The notes: generated from the sequence alone by a model not told the origin. Positions 1-14,000 are shown, numbered from the stretch's first letter. The stretch: 64,000 nucleotides of DNA from Leptasterias polaris (GCA_037783415.1 JAZGTN010000192.1:992001-1056000); one strand, 5' to 3'. Translations and numbers: made by a program.

Positions 1-1377
1 TTTTTTTCTTAATACTTCTTCTTCTCTCCGTCGCTTGTCCGCTAACAAAAGCACACTTCCCAAGCTCATATAAACTTGAAATTTCTACCATAGTTAGATA
101 ACCATTAGGAGATGAAACCGCTTCAATTACGTCATGATGACGTCATCAGGTGTCAAATTACAAGGTTTTTAAACATTAACAATTTTAATCTTTGAAAATC
201 CATATCAAATCAAGACGAAGAGACCATCGGTTGCTTTTTGCGGGATTATAGAGAGGTAATATAGGTCTTTATTTTTCATTGTGTGTGTGACATGACATGA
301 CCTATACTTCCGGTCGAAACTGGAAGTGCCTTGTAATTTAAAAGTGGCAAATATTTTGAATTTTTTTTTAACGATGTTATAGGCGAGCAAAGGTCTCGTT
401 TACAAAAATTGGACCGATGATGTCATTGAATCTAAAAGCGCCCTCTAGCGGCAGGTTAAAAACAGCTCAAAATACACTTTTACTAGATGTCTGTGGCGAA
501 GTTTATGACAATCGTTTCAAAATTGGTATACATAATGACCTTTATGCAGACAAAATATGTGTGAAGTTTTAGATTGATGACGTCATCATGTGTCACGTGG
601 TACCACCTTAAAGGTTTACTTTTTGAAGCCTTGTATCTCACAAACCACATGTTTGACTGAGTTGAAACTTGGAATATAGATAGACAATAAAAAATGACTA
701 CGTAAAGCTAGAGTGACGACATGATGACGTCATCACAATAATTGTTACACATTTTTGAAATTTTGACCAATTGTTACGCATTTTTAGTACAAAGCAAGCA
801 ATTGTCCAATTGTTCTTCAACAATCTGTTCTTCAACAATGAAACTCTTCACGATACTACGTGTATTGAAAAACGGCTCATCATTCCCCCACCCCCAGATC
901 CCCCACCCCCGGAACCGAACACCTTGAGTTTGTGGTAAGACAAACTCTGAATCTCTAGTTTACTTCTTTATTTGTATTGATTATATTTTGTCAACAAGGG
1001 TATGCCTAAACAAATCTGGCTTCCAAGACAGTGGATGTTTTGATTGATATTATGGCGTTATTATAAATAGGGGGTCAAGGGTGCCTATCAAATTGTGTTG
1101 ATAATCAGACATTCTATTTACACACTGCACCCACATATCTTTGTCACAGATCCTTGTCACTTGATTGGTGGAATACGCATCACATGTCATGCTTTATTGT
1201 GCCACCGTGATACGTGCTGCCGTGATGCTCCCAAAATTTAATATGAGGAGTCCTATATGGAAAATTATAGGACGCTTCAGGTGCTTCGCAATGTTGTTTC
1301 CACAATAACCCCCCTCCCCTGGTCAGACAGTCAGAGAGTTGACATACAGTATATTTTGAGTTGATGTAATCACCACA
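1..1377. other. Non-coding left edge, no gene seen
   Basis: No convincing exon was found on either strand. The stretch carries three copies of the palindrome TGACGTCA near 132, 578 and 723, each in the context gatgacgtcatca. It also has a short C-rich run near 886-915. It should lie within or after the ankyrin gene, whose later exons must be to the left of the last exon seen (1888), but no further ankyrin or DHHC exon is visible here. Confidence 0.5.
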
Positions 1378-1770
1378 GGGCGTGTCGTGGCCGAGCGGAT
1401 AAGGCCATCGGACTCAAGCTCTGGTGTTTCTGATCAGCAGAGTGTGGGTTCGCGTCCCAATCGAAACACTTGTGTTCTAAAGCAAGACACTTAACCATTA
1501 TTGCTGCATCCTTCGGATGGGACGTAAAGCCGTAATGCACGTAAAAGAACCCAGTGCACTTATCGTAAAGAGAAGGGGTTCGCCCCGGTGTTCCTGGTTC
1601 CTGGTTATAGCACCTTGTAAACCATTACATGGTGCTATAAGAAAAAAGGTCTCATACTTCAAAACGTAGCTTCACATACCTTTCAGGAAAAAATACTGAG
1701 CGCTTTGATACACCCCTTGGGGTGTGATAAAGCGCTATTTAGGAACCTAGTATTATAATTATTATTATAT
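1378..1770 (+). mobile_element. tRNA-derived SINE
   Basis: The 5' end resembles a tRNA-Ser/Leu: an A-box-like gtggccgagcggataaggc at about 1388 and a B-box-like gggttcgcgtccc at about 1447. It lacks a mature tRNA 3' half. The head is followed by a non-tRNA body containing ccttcggatgggacgtaaag and agaaggggttcgccccggtg. The 3' end has gcgctatt and an ATTATT-rich tail near 1735-1770. This is the standard head-body-tail layout of a Pol III-transcribed SINE. It sits in or downstream of the ankyrin gene, antisense to it. Body and tail resemble SINEs common in marine invertebrates; the subfamily was not determined. Confidence 0.8.
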
Positions 1771-1887
1771 CATTTTGCAGACTATCTATTGCAGTTTATA
1801 CATCATTCAAAACCACAATGGAAATATTCACACAGTAAGAGAGTTTTCAAGTTTTCAAGTTCACAAGATTCTTCCAAAAAAGCCTAC

Positions 1888-2020
1888 CTTTGAAAGCTGC
1901 CCAATGCAACGCATTGTCTCCTTCTCTGTCCGTCAACTGAAGCCTGGCACCCTTACCCATGAGGTAGCCTGCAAGCATCGTCTTGCCGTACTGACAGGCT
2001 ATGATCAGCGGTGAGCAACC
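1888..2020 (-). CDS. Ankyrin gene exon 4
   Basis: Acceptor aacacacag, donor gtaggct. It encodes GCSPLIIACQYGKTMLAGYL and then REGDNALHWAAFKG, that is one ankyrin repeat plus the start of the next. It is the last exon seen before the left edge; the gene must continue beyond the window or in unrecognised exons. Confidence 0.85.
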
Positions 2021-5000
2021 CTGTGTGTTTTCGTGTGAGAGTGAATATAATTTAAACATAAAAAGGATAGCTTTGAGAACTCTAGGGCAGCTCTATAAAA
2101 GTGTGCTTTCGTGTGAAGCCAGCCCGGTTCACACTTCCTGCGAATGCGAAGCGAATTTTGACGTCACAGGGCTGTTTTCGCTGCGAATGTTTCGCAGGAG
2201 TTGAGCACAAGTCAACTCTTTCAAATTATTTTTTGCGAATTATATCGTATTCGCATTCACAGGAAGTATGAACCGGGCTTAAGAGTGAATTTTACTTACA
2301 CGTAGGGTAGTTTTAAAAACTCTCGCACAGCTCCATAAAAGGAGAAATCCTCTTAAATCTTATAGTATCATCCATTGGCATTATCCCAGCACCATTTTAG
2401 AGGTAAAATGAAGATGAACCAATGGAAATGCGTAGTTAAAAGCAGGGTAAACTTTTGGTAACTGTCAAAGACCTGTATCCTCACTTGGTGTGCCCCAGGC
2501 CCACAACATGCATAAAATAACAAACCCGTTAACATTTTGGCTCAATTGGTCATCAAAGTTGCAAGAAAATAATGAAAGAAAAAAACACCCTTGTTGCATA
2601 GAATTGTGTTCTTTCAGATGCCTGAGAAAGGCTTCATGTCTATAGCCTTTCTCAGATTTATTTTTGTGTGCGTGAAAAATTACCCCTTTCTCTAAAATAC
2701 TACATTACTTCAAAGAGTGTCAATGTTTTATAATATCAACAGCTCTCCAGTGCTCTTTACCGAGAAAGTTTTTATAATTCAGGGCTCGAATTTGGGGAGA
2801 AAATCCACAAGACAACAGGGCTTGTAGCTCAAAATCTTTACTGGACCAGACATTTTTTTACAAGACCTGATTCAAAATGTGAAAAGAAAAAAACTTGCTG
2901 CCACAGTTTAACATGCACTTGACTGCTTTTATATGAACCCGAACTGAGACAAGTAAGAGAAGAGTATACTTGATTACTCATAGAATTGAAAGATAATTTA
3001 TCAGACCCAAAGTCAACACTTGAACATAATGTGTTTCTGTTATTCAATTGAAAAACACAAGACTATCGGACTTGTTAGTTCATAACTTTACTGGCCCAAC
3101 ACCAAAATTACTGGCCTCGGGCCTGTGGTCCAGTGTAAAATTCGAGCCCTGTATAGTCATTAATTTTTGGAGTAATTACCAAAAGTATACCCTCCCTTAA
3201 AATTTGTGTGGCACACAAAATGGACTAACGACTAATTATCCTTGTACATAGTTGGTAATTTTGTATTTATTCATACTGTCTTCCTCGCGTCTTTTACTCT
3301 TTACATTTGCCAGTGAATTGTGGAGAGTAATAACATAACAGAAATAATTATAATTTATTTATAAACCGTGTAAACTAACGCTTCTCCTTAATGCATTTTC
3401 GAAAAGAAAAAAGTAGAAAGTCATCTTACTTTGTTGTCCAAATGAATGATAAATGCCAGAGACATTTCTAAGTTTGACCAAACTATTATATAAATGCAAG
3501 CTAGCCGATCAGTGCCGTCTTTAATTTGTATCCCACATTCATTCTGCCTTCAGTACTCCACCGCTTTTAGGGTTTGCCCATAACTTTATTGAGCAACTGT
3601 CCAACAGGACCAGTTAGTTTCTCATTTGACTGGTTCGTCGGCCTTTTCACTGGTCAATATTTCAAAAGAATAGAGATGTTTTTCAACACTGAACGCAAGC
3701 CAGACCACTTGGGGTGAATTTTGACAGGTCCTTGGGTGTGTTAACTGACATTTGGCCAGCAGACCACTATTAAGGGAGAATACTGGCTTTGGCTTTGAAT
3801 ACATAGAAGTAACGTACCTTATTATCCACAGTGTCAATGGGTACCCCGGCTTGTAGAAGAATGTCAACTACCGCTATGTGACCATTGACACAAGCCCAAT
3901 GGATGGGTCTGGGGCCGAGATCTGATTTACTCTGATGATCTGCAACATCCAAAGTTAAACACAAAGGAGTAGTCATTGTCGTTTGAATATATTGTTGTCA
4001 CAATGAAAGCATGACTTGACAAAGGAAAGACAACAAAGGTACTTGTATTGACACCAGAATTTGTTGTTCTTATATGGGAAAATGAGTATGCCTTCACTGT
4101 TAGCCGACAATCTGCCTTGGTATTAGCCTGCTTGGTATGCTGGAATCTTGGAACACTCTGAATACCTCCCATCCCATTAAGCAGAATAAATTGATAAACA
4201 AAAGTGGCAGCCTGTACATTCCTGTAACAAAAGGACAAAGGTCTGGAATTGGGGATTACACAATAACTTTAAACATGAATTCCAGTACCTTCTGTCTAAT
4301 ATGGAATGTCTGAGTGGGTGATTATTGATGTCAGCCATCTGAAAAATTTTGCATGTATTTGTGACGATGTTCTAACATGAAGTGGTTAATTACCAATTAT
4401 TTCATTGAGATCATGTGCATGTTTTTTGTGCAAAATATTGGGTAAACATCTTGATTACCTTAAAAGTCAAGAATATTTTAAACAATGTGCCCAAGTCTAT
4501 TGAGCCCAACTCTGATGAGCCAAATTCTGATCAGCCCAACTCTGAATATGATGGTCCTAACTCAGATGAACCCAAATCTGATGAGCCAATTTCTAGTAAG
4601 CCCAACTCTGATGAGCCCAAATCAGCTTAGATATAAGCCCAACTCTGATGAAACCTACTCTGATGAGCCCATTTCTGCTGAGCCCAACTGTGACATTTCT
4701 GGTGAGCCAAATTCTGATAAGCCCAACTCTGATGAGCCCATTGCTAGTGAGCCCAACTCTGATGAGCCCAACTCTGATGAGCCCAACTCTGATGAGCCCA
4801 ACTCTGATGAGCCCAACTCTGATGAGCCCATTTCTGGTGAGCTAAATTCTGATGAGCCCATTTCTGGTGAGCTAAATTCTGATGAGCCCAACTCTCTGAT
4901 GAGCCCATTTCTGGTGAGCCCATTTCTGGTGAGCCAAATTCTGATGAGCCCAACTCTGATGAGCCCATTGCTAGTGAGCCCATTTCTGGTGAGCCCAACT

Positions 5001-8000
5001 CTGATGAGTCCAATTCTGATTTAAGCCCAACTCTGATGAGCCCAACTCTGATGAGCCCAACTCTGATGAGCCCAACTCTGATGAGCCCATTTCTGGTGAG
5101 CTAAATTCTGATGAGCCCATTTCTGGTGAGCTAAATTCTGATGAGCCCAACTCTCTGATGAGCCCATTTCTGGTGAGCCAAATTCTGATGAGCCCAACTC
5201 TCTGATGAGCCCATTTCTGGTGAGCCAAATTCTGGTGGGCCAAATTCTGATGAACCCATTTCTGGTGGGCCAAATTCTGATGTGCCCATTTCTGGTGAGC
5301 TAAATTCTGATGAGCCCAACTCTCTGATGAGCCCATTTCTGGTGAGCTAAATTCTGATGAGCCCAACTCTCTGATGAGCCCATTTCTGGTGAGCCCATTT
5401 CTGGTGAGCCAAATTCTGATGAGCCCATTTCTGGTGAGCCAAATTCTGATGTGCCCAACTCTCTGATGAGCCCATTTCTGGTGAGCCAAATTCTCTGATG
5501 AGCCTATTTCTGGTGAGCCAAATTCTGATGAGCCTATTTCTGGTGAGCCAAATTCTGATGAACCCATTTCTGGTGAGCCAAATTCTGATGAGCCCAACTC
5601 TCTGACGAGCCCAACTCTGACAAGCCCATTTCTGGTGAGCTAAATTCTGATGAGCCCAACTCTCTGATGAGCCCATTTCTGGTGAGCCAAATTCTGATGA
5701 GCCCAACTCTCTGATGAGCCCATTTCTGGTGAGCCAAATTCTGGTGGGCCAAATTCTGATGAACCCATTTCTGGTGAGCCAAATTCTGATGTGCCCATTT
5801 CTGGTGAGCTAAATTCTGATGAGCCCAACTCTCTGATGAGCCCATTTCTGGTGAGCTAAATTCTGATGAGCCCAACTCTCTGATGAGCCCATTTCTGGTG
5901 AGCCCATTTCTGGTGAGCCAAATTCTGATGAGCCCATTTCTGGTGAGCCAAATTCTCTGATGAGCCTATTTCTGGTGAGCCAAATTCTGATGAGCCTATT
6001 TCTGGTGAGCCAAATTCTGATGAACCCATTTCTGGTGAGCCAAATTCTGATGAGCCCAACTCTCTGACGAGCCCAACTCTCTGACGAGCCCAACTCTGAC
6101 AAGCCCATTTCTGGTGAGCCAAATTCTGATGAGCCCAACTCTCTGATGAGCCCATTTCTGGTGAGCCAAATTCTGATGAGTCTATTTCTGGTGAGCCAAA
6201 TTCTGATGAACCCATTTCTGGTGAGCCAAATTCTGATGAGCCCAACTCTCTGACGAGCCCAACTCTGACAAGCCCATTTCTGGTGAGCCAAATTCTGATG
6301 AGCCCAACTCTCTGATGAGCCCATTTCTGGTGAGCCAAATTCTGATGAGTCTATTTCTGGTGAGCCAAATTCTGATGAACCCATTTCTGGTGAGCCAAAT
6401 TCTGATGAGCCCAACTCTCTGACGAGCCCAACTCTGATGAGCCCATTTCTGGTGAGCCAAATTCTGATGAGCCCAGCTCTGATGAGCCCAACTTTGATAG
6501 GCTCAAATCTGATGAGCCCATTTCTATTATTCTCAAAATCTGATGAGCCCAGCTCTGATGAGCCCAACTCTCTGTTGAGCCCAACACTGATGAACCAAAC
6601 TCTAACCCAGCAAGATCATTTACACTGCACTTCTGATGTCATGGACATTGTTTCACTTCATCTGAATTCAACCACCATAATAATGTTCCTGTCTTACCTA
6701 GTTGGACTTTGCATTGCACCATAAGGCGTATGATATTGGTGCTGCCTCCCAAAGCTGCCCAGTGTACTGGAGTGTGTCCCTTGTCATCATACTCCGCAAG
6801 GATCCCCGGACCTTCAATCTCTACTAGTTCTTGCACTCGGATTAAATAGCTGCAAGAAAATATCAGTGACAACACAATTAATGTTGAGCCTTCTACATAC
6901 AGGCTATCCTTGGCCACAACACCCTTACATAATAGTGGTCTTCCCCATCTTTTTTAGTAAAAAAAACCCAGCCTTTTTCACTTTCATGCATTTGTATCAA
7001 AGTGATTTTGCCTCTTCAGATGAAACCATCTATCAAGTTTACTTTGAGCCATGAGAATTTGCAATATAATCATTTAAACTTATAAAGCATTCTTTTCAGC
7101 CATTGAAATCAGCAATTAATGAAGCAGAAAAGGTTGGCCCTAGAGTTTTATGCAAAAAGCTGCTGGAAATTTGAATGCTGTCGAGTGGATTGTGTATCTT
7201 TTTGTAATCGAATAAACTCAGAAGAACAATTTGCTTGTATTACACATTAAGTGAAATACATGTAGATTGACCGTTTTACATTTGTAACTTAGGAGCTTTT
7301 AATTTTGTGCAAAATAGAATAATGCAGTATTTAAATTGGCCGAAAGTGACCAGGAAAACCTATTTAAAGTGTGTAAACTGTAAGTGATGTGAGTGCTGGT
7401 AAAATTATGTAATCATAATTGAAGTACCCGTAATTAATCAGTGTTGTCACTAGCACAAATTTAGTGCCGGCTAATTTTCTGCTCGGGAACGTAGTATCGC
7501 GGAGTATTGCGCCTCATGGCCGGGGCCGGGGCCAGGGTCCAGAGCCCAACCTCGGTCTCGTCACAGTCGCCATTTACAGCTTAGTTTTAAAAGTACGATC
7601 AATTTTTCCCACTGTTAAACATCCCATACTACTCCAACCTACTTTATTTTTTTCCTTACATCTGGTGAATTATTATGATAAATGCCAGGGCTCACCAAAT
7701 GATGACGTCGTCCAGATAATATGGTTTGAAATGGCAAACAAAATACATTGAAGTTCGTCGTGCTTGGGGGCCGCTATCTTATTTATGATTTGCTGCCTGT
7801 TGATCGTTAGAAAGTCAGGGCACCCAGCTGATCTGCTAAGTCATAAATATGTATGAGGTGACGCCGCGCGATATACTGTAGCTAGCTTGAGACTTGTCCA
7901 TCTAATAAATATGCAAGCACCCGTGACGTTGCATATAGCTTCACAAGTTGCATGTTCATTGGTTGAGTGACGTAAGTTACCGCGCGACGTCACCTTATGC

Positions 8001-11000
8001 ATATTTATTACTTAACAGATCAGCCGGGCGCCCTGAAGAAAGACCGTTGGTTACCGTGGACGCTGCGCGTAGCATGATTTTTGGGTCTCTGTTGTGGTCT
8101 CTGTTGTGATCAATGGTGTGCGCAAAGCCACAATACGGTACAAACAGAACGGGACAAAATAAATTACGATGCACGCAAATTGTCAGATATTGTTAGGAAT
8201 GGATCCTAAAACAAAACCCGATGCATTTTGTTGTAAATACTGGAATTTATTGTTGGCTTCTGATGACAAAATAATTTAATATTCAACATTTTGGTTGAAT
8301 TTAGTGCCGGTCGGTAAAAGCTTTAGCAGGGCTAAGTCCCGGTCGGGTAGCTCCGAGTGCCGGCAGGTCCGACCGGCACCGACCGGCGTAGTGACAATGC
8401 TGTAATTAATGACACCCATACCATGCATGGCTGTAAGTGGAATGGGTTCCCCTAGTCAGGCATGATACTAGACCCTTGAAATGAAGTTGGAAAACGCTAA
8501 CAGCATTCAAAATACCATCTACACATGACGTATTGTCACAGTGCTACAACGTTGGGGTGCAGTGCAGGCCATTTATTTTCCAGAAAACCAATTTAAAAGT
8601 CTCATGCAAGGTCACAGGATAAAGAACTTTGAATTCCTTTTGAAGTAATTATTAAATCAGTCATAATTTTTAAGGGACAAATTAAGACAGTGAATTAACA
8701 CTATTTAGTATTTTGCTAAAACATCGAATGGCGCCCTCTTTAAAAGGTGTAGCCAACAATATATAACAGATTAAATCTCACAATTTATTTACCACCACTG
8801 CCACATAGTTTGATTGGATATGCTCCCACCTAACGAGCAATACGTTCCCGGTTCCAGACTCGTTACTAAACCCTCCTTTTTTTCATCTCCCAAAATAAAA
8901 TATTCTTCTTTTTATTAGTATTAAAAAGTTTCTCCTACATTATATTAGTAATAGTACACCCCCCTCAGGGCTCGAATTTGGGGAGAAAATTCACAAGACT
9001 ACAGTAAATGGAAATTTTCTTCTTGCTGGCAAGCATCAGTTTTGTACTCTTATCAAAAGACCATTTAAACACGAGTTGAACAAATCAAGAACGAGTCAAA
9101 TCGGATAACCGATTCAAAAGTTATGTTCGGTCAAAAATCAGAAATCCAGAGAGTTCTTCGTTCAAAATCTTAATGGACTCAATGGTAAATTCTAGGTGAC
9201 ATTTGATAACTAAAACAAGGAGTAAACAAAAAGGTAAACAAATTTAAAGCTTCATATTTCCATAAGTGAAACACATATGGACTTTATTTTTTATGTACAT
9301 GTTGGCCTAAATCACATCATGTTTCCTTCAAAATTGTGATTATAATTATAATGGGTTGCCATGGTAACATATGTAAACAAACTTGTTTATATAAATGCAA
9401 TTTATGCTAATAACCTGCATCAATTTTATGTTTTGCGGCATGAAAACAGAAGCACCAAGTGTAGTAGTCATAGTGCTGAAAAAAACATACCATAACTGCA
9501 GTAATTATTTAATTAATAAGCATTTTGTTTGTTTACTATATTTTAAGGTAAAAGACATGTAGTAAACAAAAGAGTAAACAAATGTAATCACCCATAACTC
9601 TTGCAAAACAACTTGTACTAAAACAATTTTTGGTCAACAGATACTTCAAGGTAAACCAAACAAAATCACATCATGTGTCATACCTGTGTATTGAGAAAAC
9701 AAAACTAAGACACTGATAAAAAAAATAATTATTTGAATGCATGTAGTCGATTATCATTTGTAATTTGTAATACATGATATTTATCAGCTAATTTACAGTA
9801 TTTTTAATTTGATCTCCCAACAGGATAACAGCATAATGGGTTGCAGAACAGGGTCTACAAGTACTATGACACAATATTCTATACTATCTTATTCCACTTT
9901 ATAAATATGCTGTTGTCCAAGCATTTGTAATATGTTTTCCTGTTGATCTTCCATGGTTGTTCAAGGTACTACATGTAGTTCTAAATTTCCCTCCTTGTAG
10001 TCGTCAATTAATTTATAAGAATAAACGGCATCATCATCATCATAGACTATGTTAAACCATTGTGGAAAACCTGGTACTTGACTGACAACTTTACCAGTGT
10101 ATGGGAGCCTCTCACCTTCAGAAATAAAGAAGTGAGTTACTGTCTTGCCAACCAACAAAGGAATACTAACAATTTCATCATCGGAAGTCATAGTTTGGGC
10201 TGATTCACCTTCAACAATTGACAAAGCAGCATCTATAAACTTGTACAAGTGATCACGCATGGCAGTCCAAGTCTTTTTAGTTCCTTGCTCAGAAAATTTG
10301 AATTTCTTGTCATCAGGCATGTACTGATGCAACACATCTCTTCGAAATTTGATTTGATTTTTACAAGCATTGAATCTTTCATTGTTGTTATCACATTGTT
10401 CCATTTTATCATCAACCTGTTGCTTCGACTGCCAAAGACCAGCATCTATTATTAAGTTAGTTAAATCCTCTTTGCGTTTTAATTTCATTTTACGACTCTT
10501 TTCCAGTTGAACTTGTTTTTCTTGTTGCTTTTTCACTAGTGCTTCATGGCTTACTTTTTCTCTTTCTTTTGCCTTTTCTCTGAGTTCTTTTGAGGGTTTT
10601 CCCATCACACTATTTATCATTTCATTCTTTTGTTCTTTACTCAAGGAAGTCAGAAAATCTGAAGTCTTGTTAAAAACAAACATAACTTGTAACATAAGTT
10701 TTTCATCTGACTGAAGAGTTTCCTGCAAGAATGAATTCATGTTTGTATAAACATCACACATATCAAGAGTATGCCCTGGCGCTTCTGTAACACGCCAGAG
10801 AGGAGCGGTAATCATTTTGTTGATGATGCCCAACACTTTACAGCCAGCCAAATACAAATCTACCTGTATATCAGCATGAACAGATTTCAGTCAAGCCATT
10901 TGTTTGACCGACAACATTGTGAAGAAAATCATACACGTAATTCTTAAGATAGAACACTCGTCCCCCTAGCAGGAACACAACATTGAACCTATTCATTGCC

Positions 11001-14000
11001 GTGAAAATTTTGTAAATATCTGGTGGTAATTCCCTTCTGTGTCATATATGTTCTCCAGCCCCTGAAACACCCACTTTTTTCATCCCCACCCTTAGACAGT
11101 GCCTTGCAGGTAGTTCGAACAAGCCTGACTATTCCACTGTCTGAACCAAACACAGATACTCCAGGGACTGCTTCAGCTCCTACCTTTTTTCCCCCCAAGA
11201 ACACATTTTCAAAACCTTTGAAACTTTTACTAATCGTTTCAGCCATAGAAACAAGCAAAAAAAAATACATGTGGCAAACCTTCTCCTTAGCAGCATCTGT
11301 AAACTTTTCCCAATTTTTTGTAACTTTTGGCAGGCACTCTTCCCTGAATGTCTTAAGCAGGTCATTAAATTTGGTTCTGTGGCTGCCCTGTCACTCATTG
11401 TGTTTTTAATCTGTGTGAGAATTTGGATGCCAATTTCAGAGTTATCGCCGGTACTACAAATACAAGAAATGTCATCTAATACAACTTTAAATGTAGAGAG
11501 TGTGTCATCTGCACTTTTCGAAACCATTTCTCTCAAACCCAAAACATATGATGATTCTGCCCCAGACACAGTGTAGTTCATGTATATATCCCCCCCCCCT
11601 TTAGGTGTTTCATCAGTTGAAACTGTCAGATTGGTTTCCTTTCGGAGCTCCTCCATCTGGAGTTGGGATAAGAGAAGCCGCTCATCATTCATATGTGCAA
11701 TAGTTCTTCCTGTTGGCAGGCTATCTGCTTTCTTCCCCACGAGTTCCAGAACAGCAGATATCACCTGTGGAACATTCTCAAATGCTACATGGGCAGAAAG
11801 GAGTTTGTAAATACATGATCGTGTTTCTGCCGTGTAACATTTCGCCCCATCTTTGGTCGTCGTTAGTACTGCCGTCTGTCCAGTTTCGTCATTGATTTGG
11901 CGTTGCAGGTCTGCATTCGCTTCTCTCAGGTCTAATATTTGTTCTTTTTGTTGTTCAACCTGTCTCTCCAACTCTACTGTGACCTTTTCAAAGCCTTCTG
12001 CTGTGCTGTCTATGCTGGAGTCCAACTTTGTTGCTTTCTTGGTCAGAAATTCTTTGTCGTAGCTCAGTTCCCTTTTTGCAGATTTTGCTTTATGCAACTG
12101 TTTCCCCTGGGTGTTTAATTTCTTTTCAAGATCTTTGATTGTTTCATTTTGCAACCCGATTGGTTTTTTTTGTCGTTTCTCCCGCCTGCCTATAACTGTT
12201 AATTTATGTGGTGACACACTTTCCCCCAGTTCACGAACCAGACTTTCATTGGCAGCTTGCAGAGCTTCCATATCGCTTCGAGAAGTTGTTGCTGTTGATC
12301 TTGGCCCCAGTGGTTTTGACTGGGGAAATGTGTATGGTGTTTCTTCCCACGTGTGCAAGAGTTCTGGGCTACGCTGGAATCTCTTCATTAGGTCCCGTCT
12401 CTTGGCATGCATGGTTTCCCATTGTTTACGGATAGATTTTCCAGAGGGGAGATCCGTCACTTGTGCATTCACACATTGGGCGAGCCACAACAGAACATCA
12501 TCCCATGTAAGCTGAGAACATGACTTTTTCAAGTCGTGAAGTTGCTGGGTGTGTTTGTTTAAAATAACAGAAGGGGAGTCCTCTAGTTCTTGACCAGATT
12601 TCAATGCTAGAAGTTGTTCATCCGTAAAGCCTTCAGGACCAGGATTGGATTCAATGTCGCCACAAACGAGATGCTGGTTCGGGCAACAGATGGGGAGACT
12701 AACATTGGTCAAAGGCTCGTTGGCAAATGCTACCGGAACTTTCTGCTATGCCACAAGGAAGGAATCAAGGACAATAATCGCAGCAGCTAGGCCAAATACT
12801 ACCACTAGCCATGGGCTACTGTATGGCAAACTATTGGTTCCACGTTGCTCCAGTCGCCTCGGCTTCTTTGGAGTTTTTACAGAGGGCATGGAAAATACAC
12901 CAATTCTCTGACGCCAAAGCTGGAGTTCATCACCCATGTTGTTCTATAAGGATAAATTAAAAACAATTATTATTCTCATTGTAATATTTGAAAAATAAAT
13001 AAAAAGAAAAATATTGTTGTGGAGTGTGCTTAATCATCACCCATTGACAATCATCATCCATCATAATCACATTGACAATAGAAATCATTTACTTTCACCA
13101 ATAATCATTCGTCATCACTGTATAATAACGATCATTTATCAACATGGGTCAATAACATGTGAATATATCAGTAATCAACATCACTGTTTTGTGTTCATTA
13201 TATTACTGAACTAAAAAAAAAAAAAATTAATCAAATTAATTAAATAATTAATTACCATTCATGATCAAATAAAATGCCAAAATTATTTACCATTTATGGG
13301 AATAGCCGAATAGTTTGAATAATATCAACCTTAAAAAGAACCCAATACAAGCGAAAAATTGACGCCAATAGTGCCCCAAAATTGAACATAGCCCGAATTC
13401 AAATTCCATTCCGGACACCGAGCGCAATATGCGAAACTGCGCGGACCACCCCACCGACGCAGTGTCGCAGTGTGACAGACAGTTATTTCTTTCTAAGCTA
13501 CGTAATTTGTAATCTTTTTGGTTACTCTTTCTGTTTTTTGTTTTTGTTTGGTTTTTATGCGCCTCGGAATAAGTTTAGTCTTAGATAGATGGCGCTTTAC
13601 AAGTTTTAATTATTATTATTATTATTAACACGTACTCAGTAGGTGGCAACTTTCCTAGGATGATTTGACATTTTTCTTTCATTATTTGATAGTTTCAAGC
13701 AGTCTCATGGGGGTGTTTAATGAAAAATTTACATTTTACTTAGTGTACTTACCGCATTCGAACATCAATTTTTCGGTGAAAAATTTGAAGATTTCTGTTG
13801 GACTTTCGATGGTATGAAGGTATGTACTGTAGCGATGCACAATCGAACAGTAGTAGCAATGCATACATGCCTATGTACAGCGCGGCAAAAGCCAACACAT
13901 CTCCAAGGGGACGCGTTGACCACGCTTTGCGCACGAAGTGTTACGTGCGCAGAAGTGGTTGCGCAGTAGCATGGTGCGGTCCCTACTACAGGGCTTGTAG

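Noticed and set aside
1378..1460. A functional tRNA gene
   Set aside because: A- and B-box-like motifs are present, but the region does not fold as a complete tRNA and runs straight into a SINE body and tail.
4485..6587. Long open frames with repeated SDEPNS or GSSEFGSPEM
   Set aside because: They are open only because the repeat unit is 15 bp. Two-base additions shift the phase repeatedly, all frames look alike, and no start context or splice site supports them.
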